Source of the DNA: JAPLGZ01 sp038318235
GTDB taxonomy: Bacteria; Chloroflexota; Anaerolineae; Caldilineales; Caldilineaceae
Length of the DNA stretch: 20,679 nucleotides
Direction: 5' to 3'
Assembly: GCA_038318235.1 (NCBI GenBank)
Contig: JBBQBY010000062.1
Span: forward strand, 1-20,679
Every line of letters begins with the position of its first letter. Positions within the stretch are counted from its first letter, which is position 1. Shown here in pieces: positions 1 through 8,754 of the stretch. Under the pieces are notes generated by a model. That model ran no database searches and was not told the origin of the DNA. It saw only the letters and a program-made list of their open reading frames with translations. The position numbers were made by a program, and so were the translations under genes.

Positions 1-37
1 ATAGATTTTTCACAATCAGTTATTGTCTAGTATACTT

Positions 38-66
38 TTGACCCTGTCACTATGCTATCATATAAT
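38..66 (+). promoter_or_regulatory. sigma-70 type promoter for the PRPP synthetase gene
   Basis: TTGACC at 38-43, a 17-base spacer, then a perfect TATAAT at 61-66. Transcription would start near 73 and give a leader of about 155 bases before the ATG at 228. This is the best match to a consensus promoter in the window. Confidence 0.65.
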
Positions 67-103
67 TTCTATCCATCAGAATCTTTTAGCTTACAGTTGT
101 GAT

Positions 104-189
104 AGCACCCTTCGGCTTTGGGCGCCGAGTGAGGAAAGATCGCTGCGTTGCGATAAATTCCTTTGGCATATGCGCGACGAACGGGTGCT
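104..189 (+). promoter_or_regulatory. foldable leader RNA upstream of the PRPP synthetase gene
   Basis: A long closing stem pairs 104-110 with 183-189 and, after a one-base bulge at 182, 111-114 with 178-181. Inside it a second arm pairs 132-136 with 158-162 and, further in, 139-143 with 150-154 around a six-base loop. It lies wholly inside the transcript predicted from the promoter at 38-66. It has no U-tract, so it is not an ordinary terminator. It matches no riboswitch class that I recognise. The structure was read by eye only. Confidence 0.4.
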
Positions 190-227
190 TTGACAAGCTG
201 CTTTAAAAACTAGACAGGATTGGCTTT

Positions 228-1184
228 ATGGTTGACTCTTACCACCCGCTACGTATATTTTCTGGATCGGCGCATCCTGCGCTTGCGAATGAGATCGCTT
301 CCTTGTTGAGTGTGACTTTAGGCCAAGCCACCACGCGCCGGCTGCCTGATAGCGAAATTCATGTGATGCTAGAGGAGGTTGTGCGCGATCAGGATATCTT
401 TTTTATCCAGCCTTGCGGTGCGCCGGTGAATGACAACTTAATGGAGTTGTTATTATATCTGGATGCGTTTCGCCGCGCCAGCGCCCATTCTGTCAGTGTC
501 GTCATCCCCTATTTCCCCTATGCTCGCCAAGAACGCATGGCGCACGGTCGCGAGGCGATCAGCGCGCGTGTGGTGGCGAATATGTTGGAAAGCCAAGGCG
601 CCAAGCGGGTTGTCTTTGTCGATATCCATGCCCAGGCGATCCAGGGGTTTTTTAATATTCCTGTAGATCCCTTGAGTGCTTTGCCGTTGCTGGCCGATTA
701 TTTTCGCAAACCAGAATTTCTGAATGCCGCAATTGTCAGCCCAGATGTCGGGCGCGCGAGTATGGCCGGCCGCTATGCCCAGCTCTTAAATCTGCCGCTG
801 GTGGTCATGCATAAGCGGCGCTCTAGCTTCGACTCAACCGAGACCACCCACGTTGTCGGTGATATTGTCGGACGGCGCCCGATTATTATTGATGATGTGA
901 TGGCCGGTGGTAGTGTGCTTAAGCAGATCGATGCGCTCTATGATAATGGCGCAACCGGCAAAGCCTACTTTGCGATTACCCACCCAGTGTTACTCCCAAC
1001 CGCCTTAGACCGTTTATCAGCGGATGATCGCATCGAAAAGTTGGTAGTCAGCAACACAATCCCTGTGGCCCCTGAGAAAATGCACCCAAAACTTGAAATC
1101 CTTTCGGTTGCGCCGCTGTTGGCGGATGTAATCTATCGGGTTTATAAGGGAAATAGTATCTCGGAGAAGCTGGTGCTCGCGTAA
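228..1184 (+). CDS. prs: ribose-phosphate pyrophosphokinase (PRPP synthetase)
   Basis: Transfers pyrophosphate from ATP to ribose 5-phosphate to make PRPP for nucleotide, histidine and tryptophan synthesis in the cytoplasm. The 318-residue length is normal. Family signatures are clear: FSGSAHPALA near residue 11, VNDNLMELLLYLDAFRRASA at 68-87, IPYFPYARQER at 93-103, the catalytic-loop VDIHA with His134, QGFFNIPVD at 139-147 and SPDVGRA at 171-177. The ribose-phosphate loop is unusual: residues 222-230 read DDVMAGGSV where most family members have DDxIDTxGT. It is one residue short and lacks the second acidic residue, so a divergent paralogue is possible. The ATG at 228 has AGGA eight bases upstream. 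Confidence 0.88.
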   Translation: MVDSYHPLRIFSGSAHPALANEIASLLSVTLGQATTRRLPDSEIHVMLEEVVRDQDIFFIQPCGAPVNDNLMELLLYLDAFRRASAHSVSVVIPYFPYARQERMAHGREAISARVVANMLESQGAKRVVFVDIHAQAIQGFFNIPVDPLSALPLLADYFRKPEFLNAAIVSPDVGRASMAGRYAQLLNLPLVVMHKRRSSFDSTETTHVVGDIVGRRPIIIDDVMAGGSVLKQIDALYDNGATGKAYFAITHPVLLPTALDRLSADDRIEKLVVSNTIPVAPEKMHPKLEILSVAPLLADVIYRVYKGNSISEKLVLA

Positions 1185-1232
1185 CGGTTACAGCGACCCC
1201 ATAGACCCTTCCCGCGCCCAAAGGGCTCCCGC

Positions 1233-1314
1233 TCCCCTACAGGGAGGGGACTGATCAGGACAGACGAAGTGGTGTGTTCTGTCCTGTGACAGGCTCCCTC
1301 CCAGCAGGGGAGGG
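1233..1314. repeat. cluster of three GC-rich hairpins between prs and the bactofilin gene
   Basis: Three inverted repeats lie in succession: 1233-1238 with 1245-1250, a perfect 9-bp stem 1256-1264 with 1278-1286, and a 7-bp G/C stem 1296-1302 with 1308-1314. None ends in a T-run. They may weaken read-through from prs or be a degenerate dispersed repeat. They also show that an in-frame GTG extension of the next gene into this region is not coding. Confidence 0.5.
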
Positions 1315-1363
1315 CGGGGGGAGAGGTCTAGACCTATTTCAAATCCTTTCATGGAGGCGTCTT

Positions 1364-1804
1364 ATGTTTAATTTGAATCGAACTCAACGACCTGAACCGG
1401 ATGCGATCGAAGTGATTATTGGGCCACGCGCCACGTTTAGCGGCGCCCTCCGCTGCGATGCCAGTGTGCGGATTGACGGCGCTGTGGAGGCCGGCCATAT
1501 TGAGACCCCTGCGAATGTAATCTTAACCGAAACGGCGCGTGTGCAGTGTGACATTACCGCGCGCACGGTTAGCATCCGGGGGATTTACCGCGGCACGATT
1601 CGCGCGGATCGGGTCGAGTTACTGCAAGGCAGCCAGATTTATGGCGCGCTCTATGTGGATAGCTTTTTTATGGACGATGGCGTGTTGATGCGCGCCGAAT
1701 TGAACATTCAGAGCGATGGCCTCGAGGATGAGACGACGTTGACGCCACGCCCCGATAGTCCACCGGCGATTCCGATCATCCGAGCCTTTAGAAACAAAGG
1801 ATAA
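1364..1804 (+). CDS. bactofilin family cytoskeletal protein
   Basis: Bactofilins (DUF583) polymerise without nucleotide into filaments that organise cell shape, polarity or wall enzymes. The 146-residue product has the family's repetitive beta-helix core. It starts with VIIGPRATFSGALRCDASVR, goes on with IDGAVEAGHI and TARVQCDITA, and includes RGTIRADRVEL; an Asp/Pro-rich unstructured tail follows. The start is placed at the ATG at 1364 because GGAGG at 1353-1357 sits six bases before it. The frame is open upstream to a GTG at 1274, but that part overlaps hairpin DNA. It follows prs by about 180 bases. The specific cellular role cannot be told from sequence. Confidence 0.85.
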   Translation: MFNLNRTQRPEPDAIEVIIGPRATFSGALRCDASVRIDGAVEAGHIETPANVILTETARVQCDITARTVSIRGIYRGTIRADRVELLQGSQIYGALYVDSFFMDDGVLMRAELNIQSDGLEDETTLTPRPDSPPAIPIIRAFRNKG

Positions 1805-2146
1805 GGTTCATTTAGAAGGCATGGGATCAAATAGCTTGATCCTTAGCCGTTATCCTGGCAATAAAAACGAAAATATGGCAAGATGACACCGACTACTTCG
1901 GTGACGATTTAGCTTGAGTATAAAGTTTAGCTTGAGTTTAAAGTATCTCCTTCTCTTGTCATGATTACAGCTATGACCCAAAGGTAATCACGAACTTTAT
2001 CCTACCTACTAGGCTTTGAAGCGCTCCACCAGACCACAATATCAGAAGAATTCGACTCACCTAGCGATTATCCACATCTAAATTATAGCGATTAAAATCT
2101 ATTTATTATATTTGAGTTTTGCACTATCTATCTATAAGGGGATTTT
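1805..2146. other. intergenic region upstream of the amino-acid transporter genes
   Basis: No gene is seen. It contains an inverted repeat just after the bactofilin stop (1824-1830 with 1836-1842), a small hairpin (1887-1892 with 1898-1903) and a tandem 18-base repeat (1909-1944). The last 100 bases are AT-rich and probably carry the transporter promoter, but no convincing -35/-10 pair was found. The ribosome binding site AAGGGG lies just before the ATG at 2147. Confidence 0.6.
1909..1944 (+). repeat. tandem 18-base direct repeat upstream of the ABC transporter
   Basis: Two adjacent 18-base copies, 1909-1926 and 1927-1944, of TTAGCTTGAGTATAAAGT differ at one base (A1920/T1938). A partial third copy TAGCTTGA occurs at 1832-1839. 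The 18-base spacing is close to two helical turns, which would suit a dimeric or repeated regulator site. Function is inferred only from position. Confidence 0.6.
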
Positions 2147-3133
2147 ATGAAACAAAATTTACGTTGGTTGACCTTGCTGATCCTCAGTGCATTTTTGCTC
2201 GCCGCCTGTCCGGCGTCCGCAGCACCTGTTGCATCGACAACGCCCGCTGCATCGGATGCACTGACCACTCCCGCTGCGTCCGCAGCCACGAATGATCTGT
2301 TGGCTGAGATTACAAAGCGTGGTGTCTTGCGCATTTCAACTGATCCAGCTTATCCGCCCCAATCCGAACTGGTGGAAGGCGCTCAGAAACCAGCCGATAG
2401 CAAATGCACCGGCGACGAGCATGTCGCGGCTGAGTTTAAAGGCTTTGATATCGACGCTGCGGTGGAAATTGCCAAACGGCTGGGGGTGGAGGCCTGTTTT
2501 GTCACACCAGATTGGACGCTGATCACTGGTGGCAAGTGGTCTGGTCGCTGGGATATCAGCGTTGGTTCGATGTCGATCACGCCAGAACGGATGAAGGCGC
2601 TCTATTTCTCGCAACCCTATTACACTACGCCAGCTGCCTTTTTTGTCTACAAAGATAACAAGAGTTTTACAAAGATTGAGGATCTTTCGGGTAAGAAAAT
2701 TGGCGCCTGTTCTGGTTGCACCTATGAATCCTACTTGAATGGTACGCTTGAGATCCCGGGTGAAACGATCACCCCTGTCGTGAAGGATGCCGATGTCCAC
2801 GGTTATGATACGGATACTTCTGGCTTGCAAGACTTGGCTTTGGGTGATGGCACACGTCTGGACGCGGTGTTGACTGCCTTGCCCACTGGACAAGGCTTTA
2901 TTAAATCGGGTAAGCCCTTGAAGCAATTGGGCGATCCAGTTTACTTCGAATATCTCTCCGCGGCCTTTGATCGCAGCACCAATCTCGACTCTACCAGCTT
3001 CCGCAACAAGGTAACCGAGATTATCCAGGCGATGCACAGTGACGGCACCTTGAAAAAGCTGTCCGAACAATATTATGGCTCTGATCTGGCAACCGCTGCT
3101 GCCGCTTTTGACTTTGCCGGTCTAAAACAGTAG
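2147..3133 (+). CDS. polar amino-acid ABC transporter substrate-binding lipoprotein
   Basis: Captures a ligand, probably a polar or charged amino acid, outside the membrane and delivers it to an ABC importer. The N-terminus is a lipoprotein signal: charged MKQNLR, hydrophobic core, then lipobox LLAAC with the acylated Cys at residue 21. An Ala/Thr/Pro linker (22-50) with a doubled TTPAAS leads into the SBP_bac_3 fold (about 58-310): GVLRISTDPAYPPQ, FKGFDIDAAVEIAKRLG, WDISVGSMSITPERMKALYF and LSGKKIGACSGCTYESYL. Four cysteines lie in the mature domain (87, 117, 188, 191), including the CxxC at 188-191, so disulphides are possible. The 328 residues are slightly long because of the linker. The permease gene follows; ligand specificity is unknown. 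Confidence 0.88.
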   Translation: MKQNLRWLTLLILSAFLLAACPASAAPVASTTPAASDALTTPAASAATNDLLAEITKRGVLRISTDPAYPPQSELVEGAQKPADSKCTGDEHVAAEFKGFDIDAAVEIAKRLGVEACFVTPDWTLITGGKWSGRWDISVGSMSITPERMKALYFSQPYYTTPAAFFVYKDNKSFTKIEDLSGKKIGACSGCTYESYLNGTLEIPGETITPVVKDADVHGYDTDTSGLQDLALGDGTRLDAVLTALPTGQGFIKSGKPLKQLGDPVYFEYLSAAFDRSTNLDSTSFRNKVTEIIQAMHSDGTLKKLSEQYYGSDLATAAAAFDFAGLKQ

Positions 3134-3151
3134 TTGCTGTTCTGAACCAAT

Positions 3152-3183
3152 TGATGGCTGGTCGGTGCGCCGACCAGCCATCA
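3152..3183 (+). terminator. 14-bp hairpin between binding protein and permease genes
   Basis: A perfect stem pairs 3152-3165 with 3170-3183 around a four-base loop TGCG, 18 bases after the binding-protein stop. No T-run follows, so it is probably leaky. Such a hairpin would protect the upstream message from 3' decay and lower permease synthesis relative to binding protein, as known for other binding-protein operons. That role is inferred. Confidence 0.65.
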
Positions 3184-3254
3184 TGCTATTTACCGCATTT
3201 TATTTATTGTGTTGCCAGAGAGCGTATTCATAGATTGATGGCTGAGGTATAGTC

Positions 3255-4121
3255 ATGGGTGTAATCGTAAAGCAATCGAACCTGGAACGGGAGCATTTTC
3301 GGCTCGTGGGCAAGCAGTTGGTGGCCAAAGAGCAAAAGTCGCTGCGGCTCCAAATTTTTAAAGTGGCGGCTGTCTGGGCTGTATTGTTTGGCTGTGTGGC
3401 CATCTTGCTCGATCTGTTACAGATCGACCTGCCGTACATTTTTGAACATCGCGCTTTTGTCTTAGCGGGTTTGTTGACGACAGTCTCTGTATCCCTGATT
3501 TCGATTTTGGCGGCTACGATCCTCGCCTTTTTGGGTGCTTTGGGCCGATTATCGACCAATGCCATTGCCCAGGGCGTCTCCGGTTTTTATGTCTCACTCT
3601 TGCGCGGTACACCGTTACTCGTACAAATCTACATTATCTACTCCGGCTTGCCCCAGATCGGCTCGCAGATTTCTAGCCTAGGTTATCCTACCCTGGGCAA
3701 CCTTCTGATCCTGTCGCCGATCCAGTCTGGTATTTTAGCGCTTAGTTTGAACTATGGCGCCTATATGACCGAGATTTTTCGCTCGGGCATTCAGGCGATT
3801 GGGCAGGGTCAAGGTGAAGCTGCCCACGCCCTGGGCATGACACACTGGCAAACCATGCGCTTCGTCATCTTACCGCAAGCGTTTCGGATTATCATTCCCC
3901 CGATTGGCAATCAATTTATCGCCATGCAAAAGGATTCCGCGTTGGTCTCTTTGATGGGCGTCTGGGAGATCACCTACCGTGCCAACCGCTTTGCCCGCAA
4001 AGATAGCAAATTTATGGAAATGTTTTTGTTGGCTGCCGCCATTTATTGGGTGCTTACCCTGATCTCCGAGTGGCTGCAAGGGCGTCTAGAAAAATACTTG
4101 GCGCAAAACAATAAACGCTAG
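3255..4121 (+). CDS. amino-acid ABC transporter permease (HisM/GlnP type)
   Basis: Membrane subunit of a polar amino-acid importer. The BPD_transp_1 core starts near residue 68 (AGLLTTVSVSLISILAATIL). It includes SLLRGTPLLVQIYIIYSGLP at 114-133 and YGAYMTEIFRSGIQAI at 167-182, followed by the EAA loop GEAAHALGMTHWQTMRFVIL (188-207) that contacts the ATPase. At 288 residues it is about 60 longer than usual. The extra N-terminus is a charged stretch (1-33) followed by one added hydrophobic segment (about 35-54). The ATG at 3255 follows GAGGT. It is probably co-transcribed with the binding protein. No ATP-binding subunit is present in this window, so the ATPase must be encoded elsewhere. Confidence 0.88.
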   Translation: MGVIVKQSNLEREHFRLVGKQLVAKEQKSLRLQIFKVAAVWAVLFGCVAILLDLLQIDLPYIFEHRAFVLAGLLTTVSVSLISILAATILAFLGALGRLSTNAIAQGVSGFYVSLLRGTPLLVQIYIIYSGLPQIGSQISSLGYPTLGNLLILSPIQSGILALSLNYGAYMTEIFRSGIQAIGQGQGEAAHALGMTHWQTMRFVILPQAFRIIIPPIGNQFIAMQKDSALVSLMGVWEITYRANRFARKDSKFMEMFLLAAAIYWVLTLISEWLQGRLEKYLAQNNKR

Positions 4122-4327
4122 TCCTGTTGCGGCTAGGTAGCCAGGGGTGTTTGACAGAGCCTTTTGTTACCCTTGCGCCACTACTAAATTGGTTTAGCTT
4201 CATGCTGACCTTTTCTTTGCGCGCTTTGCGTCTTGCGGTTATGATACCTACTTCAATCGAAAAAGCGCGCGTTACCAGATAACTATTCATTACAAACGAT
4301 TTTATTTTTGAGCAAAGGAAAGCAGCT

Positions 4328-4843
4328 GTGAGCAATCGAACCGTACTTTTCCGCGAAACCCCAATGACCGTGCTCGGTACACCTGTTACTGTTGGTGAGC
4401 CGGCGCGTGAAGTAAGTTTATCAACGAGTTTTGTGGATTCCTTCAACTTACTGGGTGATACAGCGGGTAAGGTGCGCCTGGTGAGCGTAATCCCCAGCAT
4501 TGACACAGGGGTATGCGAGGCTCAGACCCGCCGCATGAACGAAGAGGCCGGCAAATTAGGTGATAATGTGGTTGTGCTCACGATCAGCGTTGATCTACCA
4601 ATGGCGCAGAAGCGTTGGTGTGGCGCGGCTGGGGTGGAAAACGTCAAAATGCTCTCTGATTATAAAGCTATGGCCTTTGGGGAAGCCTATGGCACCTGGG
4701 TCAAAGAAATTCGGGCCGAACAGCGCTCGATCTTTATCATTGATGCCAATGATGTGGTGCGCTATGCGGAGTATGTGCCCGCCATCGGCCAGCACCCTAG
4801 CTATGATGCTGCCATGGACGCTTTGAAGCAAGTGACCGCGTAG
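4328..4843 (+). CDS. tpx: thiol peroxidase (Tpx-type peroxiredoxin)
   Basis: Reduces hydrogen and alkyl peroxides using thioredoxin. The 171 residues match the atypical 2-Cys Tpx family. The peroxidatic Cys63 sits in PSIDTGVCEAQTRR and the resolving Cys98 in DLPMAQKRWCGA, both at the expected spacing of 35. Other family marks are VTVGEPAREV, LLGDTAGKVRLVSVIPSID and the C-terminal RSIFIIDANDVVRYAEYVP. The start is GTG at 4328 with an AAAGGAAA element just upstream. It is a single gene between the permease and plsY. Together with the katG gene further right it suggests an aerobic, peroxide-exposed lifestyle. Confidence 0.93.
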   Translation: MSNRTVLFRETPMTVLGTPVTVGEPAREVSLSTSFVDSFNLLGDTAGKVRLVSVIPSIDTGVCEAQTRRMNEEAGKLGDNVVVLTISVDLPMAQKRWCGAAGVENVKMLSDYKAMAFGEAYGTWVKEIRAEQRSIFIIDANDVVRYAEYVPAIGQHPSYDAAMDALKQVTA

Positions 4844-4986
4844 TCATCGGTATTTGAAAAAACGACTGGTCCGTGACGGCTGCCATCGTTGGCTAACCGT
4901 TGAACGAATGCGGACGTCACGTCTCTGTTTTTATAGTTTACTTTTTTACTGTCTGCCCCTTCACCTATTCAGGAGTCTACCCTATC

Positions 4987-5652
4987 ATGATCTGGCTTCT
5001 CGTGCCTTTGGGCGCTATCATTGGTTATCTGCTTGGTTCTATACCGGTGGGTTTGTGGGTTTGCCGTCTGTACGGCGTCGACATTCGCACCGTGGGCAGT
5101 GGCCGTACTGGTGGCACCAATGCCTGGCGCGCGGCAGGTCTCAAAGCTGGCATCCCTACGATCATCGGCGATGCAATCAAAGGTGCGGTGGCCGTCTGGT
5201 TGATTCGTTCGTTATACGCACTACTCTTCCCTGAACCCGGTGTCATGGATGTAGACATGGCCACGGCGCGACTGACAGCTTTGCAATTAGCCGCCGCGCT
5301 GGCAGGTGGTGCCGCCATTATTGGGCATAACTGGTCAATTTTTAATGGTTTTAAGGGCGGCGCTGGCGGCATCACTTCCGCGGCGACGACGATGGCAATC
5401 TCGCCATTAGTCGGTGGCGTCGTCTGGTTGATTGGCGCCTTCCTGATCTGGTGGAGCCGCATGGCTTCGATTGGTACGCTGGCGGTGGGTGTCAGCGCCT
5501 TTGCGCTCTTTCTGATCCTCGGCTTAAACCAATTGTCGCCTTGGCCTTATATTGTATATGGCACGATTGCCCTTTTTGCTGTGATCATCGCCTTGCGTCC
5601 CAACCGTGACAAATTGAAAGCGGGGCAAGAACGAATCATTACGATCTGGTAA
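4987..5652 (+). CDS. plsY: glycerol-3-phosphate acyltransferase PlsY
   Basis: Integral-membrane enzyme that acylates glycerol 3-phosphate from acyl-phosphate, the first step of phospholipid synthesis in bacteria using the PlsX/PlsY route. The three conserved cytoplasmic motifs are present: GSIPVGLWVCRLYGVDIRTV followed by GSGRTGGTNAWRAAG, then GHNWSIFNGFKGGAGGITSA, and a C-terminal NRDKLKAGQE. Several hydrophobic membrane helices lie between them. The ATG at 4987 gives 221 residues, close to the family norm, and has AGGAG at 4971-4975. An upstream in-frame ATG at 4900 would add 29 residues that are not conserved in the family. The gene ends 120 bases before a strong terminator. Confidence 0.9.
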   Translation: MIWLLVPLGAIIGYLLGSIPVGLWVCRLYGVDIRTVGSGRTGGTNAWRAAGLKAGIPTIIGDAIKGAVAVWLIRSLYALLFPEPGVMDVDMATARLTALQLAAALAGGAAIIGHNWSIFNGFKGGAGGITSAATTMAISPLVGGVVWLIGAFLIWWSRMASIGTLAVGVSAFALFLILGLNQLSPWPYIVYGTIALFAVIIALRPNRDKLKAGQERIITIW

Positions 5653-5688
5653 TTTTGTTAATCTAGGCTTATGCAAAACAAGGAGAAT

Positions 5689-5758
5689 CGCACACAAAGC
5701 CACAAAGGACAGCAAGAAAAATTCTAGGCACCATACTATCTTTGCGGCTCTGTGTGCG
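5689..5758. repeat. imperfect 19-base inverted repeat after plsY
   Basis: Arms 5689-5707 and 5740-5758 are inverted copies with two mismatches (CGCACACAAAGCC near the outside), separated by 32 bases. It belongs in style with the cgcagag-type palindrome at 12102-12147. Confidence 0.55.
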
Positions 5759-5771
5759 TAAGTCCTATTCA

Positions 5772-5811
5772 TAAAAAGCGCTCTAGCCACTGCTGGCTAG
5801 GGCGCTTTTTA
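5772..5811. terminator. bidirectional intrinsic terminator between plsY and katG
   Basis: A stem pairs 5772-5788 with 5795-5811 (17 bp, one G-U pair) around a six-base loop. It has five A on the left arm and five T on the right arm, so it works as a rho-independent terminator for plsY on the + strand and for katG read-through on the - strand. Confidence 0.88.
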
Positions 5812-5886
5812 TTTGACATCATATTGAAGGTCAAGGTTGTTTTGCTCTAGGGATGTGATTCAGAATCGGGGCAGATTTGAAATCAA

Positions 5887-5972
5887 CAAAGTGTAGGGAA
5901 GGCGGGTCGAGAAGCCCTTGATCGCCAATCGGTACGTTGTTTGCTGACCAGCCTCGCCCCTACACCACTTTG
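5887..5972. repeat. short repeat-like element with inverted ends
   Basis: CAAAGTGTAGGG at 5887-5898 is mirrored by CCCTACAC, a three-base insertion, then TTTG at 5958-5972. The 86-base span is GC-rich, non-coding in appearance, and may be a dispersed repeat. Evidence is limited to the inverted ends. Confidence 0.35.
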
Positions 5973-6070
5973 CCCCCCACTTGAATCGCACCCTCCAACG
6001 ACCTCGGCTTGGCAGACGCAACAGGAGATGACCCTTACGCGTATACCTCACCGAGATCAGGCAAGCGAGA

Positions 6071-8344
<2,274 letters not shown>

Positions 8345-8380
8345 GGTCTCTCCAATCGTATTCTGCTTTTTTTTGTTTTG

Positions 8381-8407
8381 TTTCCAAGGATTTATAATCC
8401 TTGGAAA
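8381..8407 (-). promoter_or_regulatory. perfect 12-bp inverted repeat in the katG leader
   Basis: TTTCCAAGGATT at 8381-8392 is mirrored exactly by 8396-8407 with a three-base centre, 37 bases upstream of the first katG start. In the katG message an A-rich run follows, so it is not a terminator for katG. It may be a repressor site or a leader hairpin that protects or regulates the message. Confidence 0.6.
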
Positions 8408-8462
8408 GTGATGTAGAATGGCGTTTACTTTCATCCAGATAAACGACCCACTAATTTTATCC

Positions 8463-8490
8463 ATCTTACATTGACGTATTGTATTTTCAA
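8463..8490 (-). promoter_or_regulatory. possible katG promoter
   Basis: On the - strand TTGAAA (8490-8485) is followed after 16 bases by TAAGAT (8468-8463), about 120 bases upstream of the first start. The match is moderate and the region is AT-rich, so chance is possible. Confidence 0.3.
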
Positions 8491-8533
8491 AATTCGTTCC
8501 TGTCGAATACTTTTTGCCTATCAAAATTATCGT

Positions 8534-8604
8534 CCATACCTATAGATGGTATGGTGCAACAAGTTTGACAAACTATAACTGTGCATCCTGTCATTTGCAA
8601 ATGA
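8534..8604. promoter_or_regulatory. cluster of three short palindromes upstream of katG
   Basis: CCATACC at 8534-8540 is mirrored by GGTATGG at 8548-8554. AGTTTG at 8562-8567 is mirrored by CAAACT at 8569-8574. TCATTTGCAAATGA at 8591-8604 is a perfect 14-base palindrome. Their even spacing (about 28 bases) upstream of a peroxide-defence gene suggests regulator sites. None matches a named consensus well enough to assign. Confidence 0.4.
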
Positions 8605-8613
8605 TAATAAAGT

Positions 8614-8754
8614 TTATTCCGATTTGTTATCTGTGAAGCGAAACAGGGTACGAAGGGGCTTGCAGGTGCGGTTTTTAACCGCACAAGTTCGGTCAACCCA
8701 GGCTTGTGCGGTTAAAAACCGTACCTACGAACTCACAAAATTAAATCGGAATAA
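8614..8754. mobile_element. MITE-like composite palindromic element
   Basis: Perfect 12-base terminal inverted repeats, TTATTCCGATTT at 8614-8625 and its complement at 8743-8754, bound a 141-base non-coding segment. Inside, arms 8664-8687 and 8703-8726 are 24-base inverted copies with one mismatch. Each arm is itself a hairpin: GTGCGGTT at 8666-8673 with 8677-8684, and 8706-8713 with 8717-8724. There is no open frame and no clear target-site duplication. The architecture fits a non-autonomous element moved by a transposase in trans, or an RNA-forming repeat. Confidence 0.6.

Larger units (their letters stand above)
5653..6070. other. intergenic region between plsY and katG
   Basis: No convincing gene. 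In order it holds a 70-base imperfect palindrome (5689-5758), the bidirectional terminator (5772-5811) and a second repeat-like element with broken inverted ends (5887-5972). A 72-codon - strand open frame across the last element looks like repeat sequence rather than protein and is not called. Confidence 0.6.

Noticed and set aside
1909..1944. CRISPR or plasmid iteron
   Set aside because: Only two adjacent copies with no spacers, no Cas genes and no replication gene nearby.
2336..3070. Long - strand open frame opposite the substrate-binding protein
   Set aside because: It lies antisense to a well-supported lipoprotein gene, has no ribosome site and no recognisable family.
4854..5234. 126-codon + strand frame overlapping the start of plsY
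   Set aside because: plsY motifs are in another frame; this one has no family features.
8345..8524. 60-codon upstream extension of katG in the same frame
   Set aside because: It has no family similarity, crosses the leader hairpin and promoter area, and two better starts with ribosome sites exist at 8344 and 8281.
8591..8604. Fur/PerR-type box at the palindrome upstream of katG
   Set aside because: TCATTTGCAAATGA is a good palindrome but matches neither the Fur nor PerR consensus well, so only an unnamed operator is suggested.
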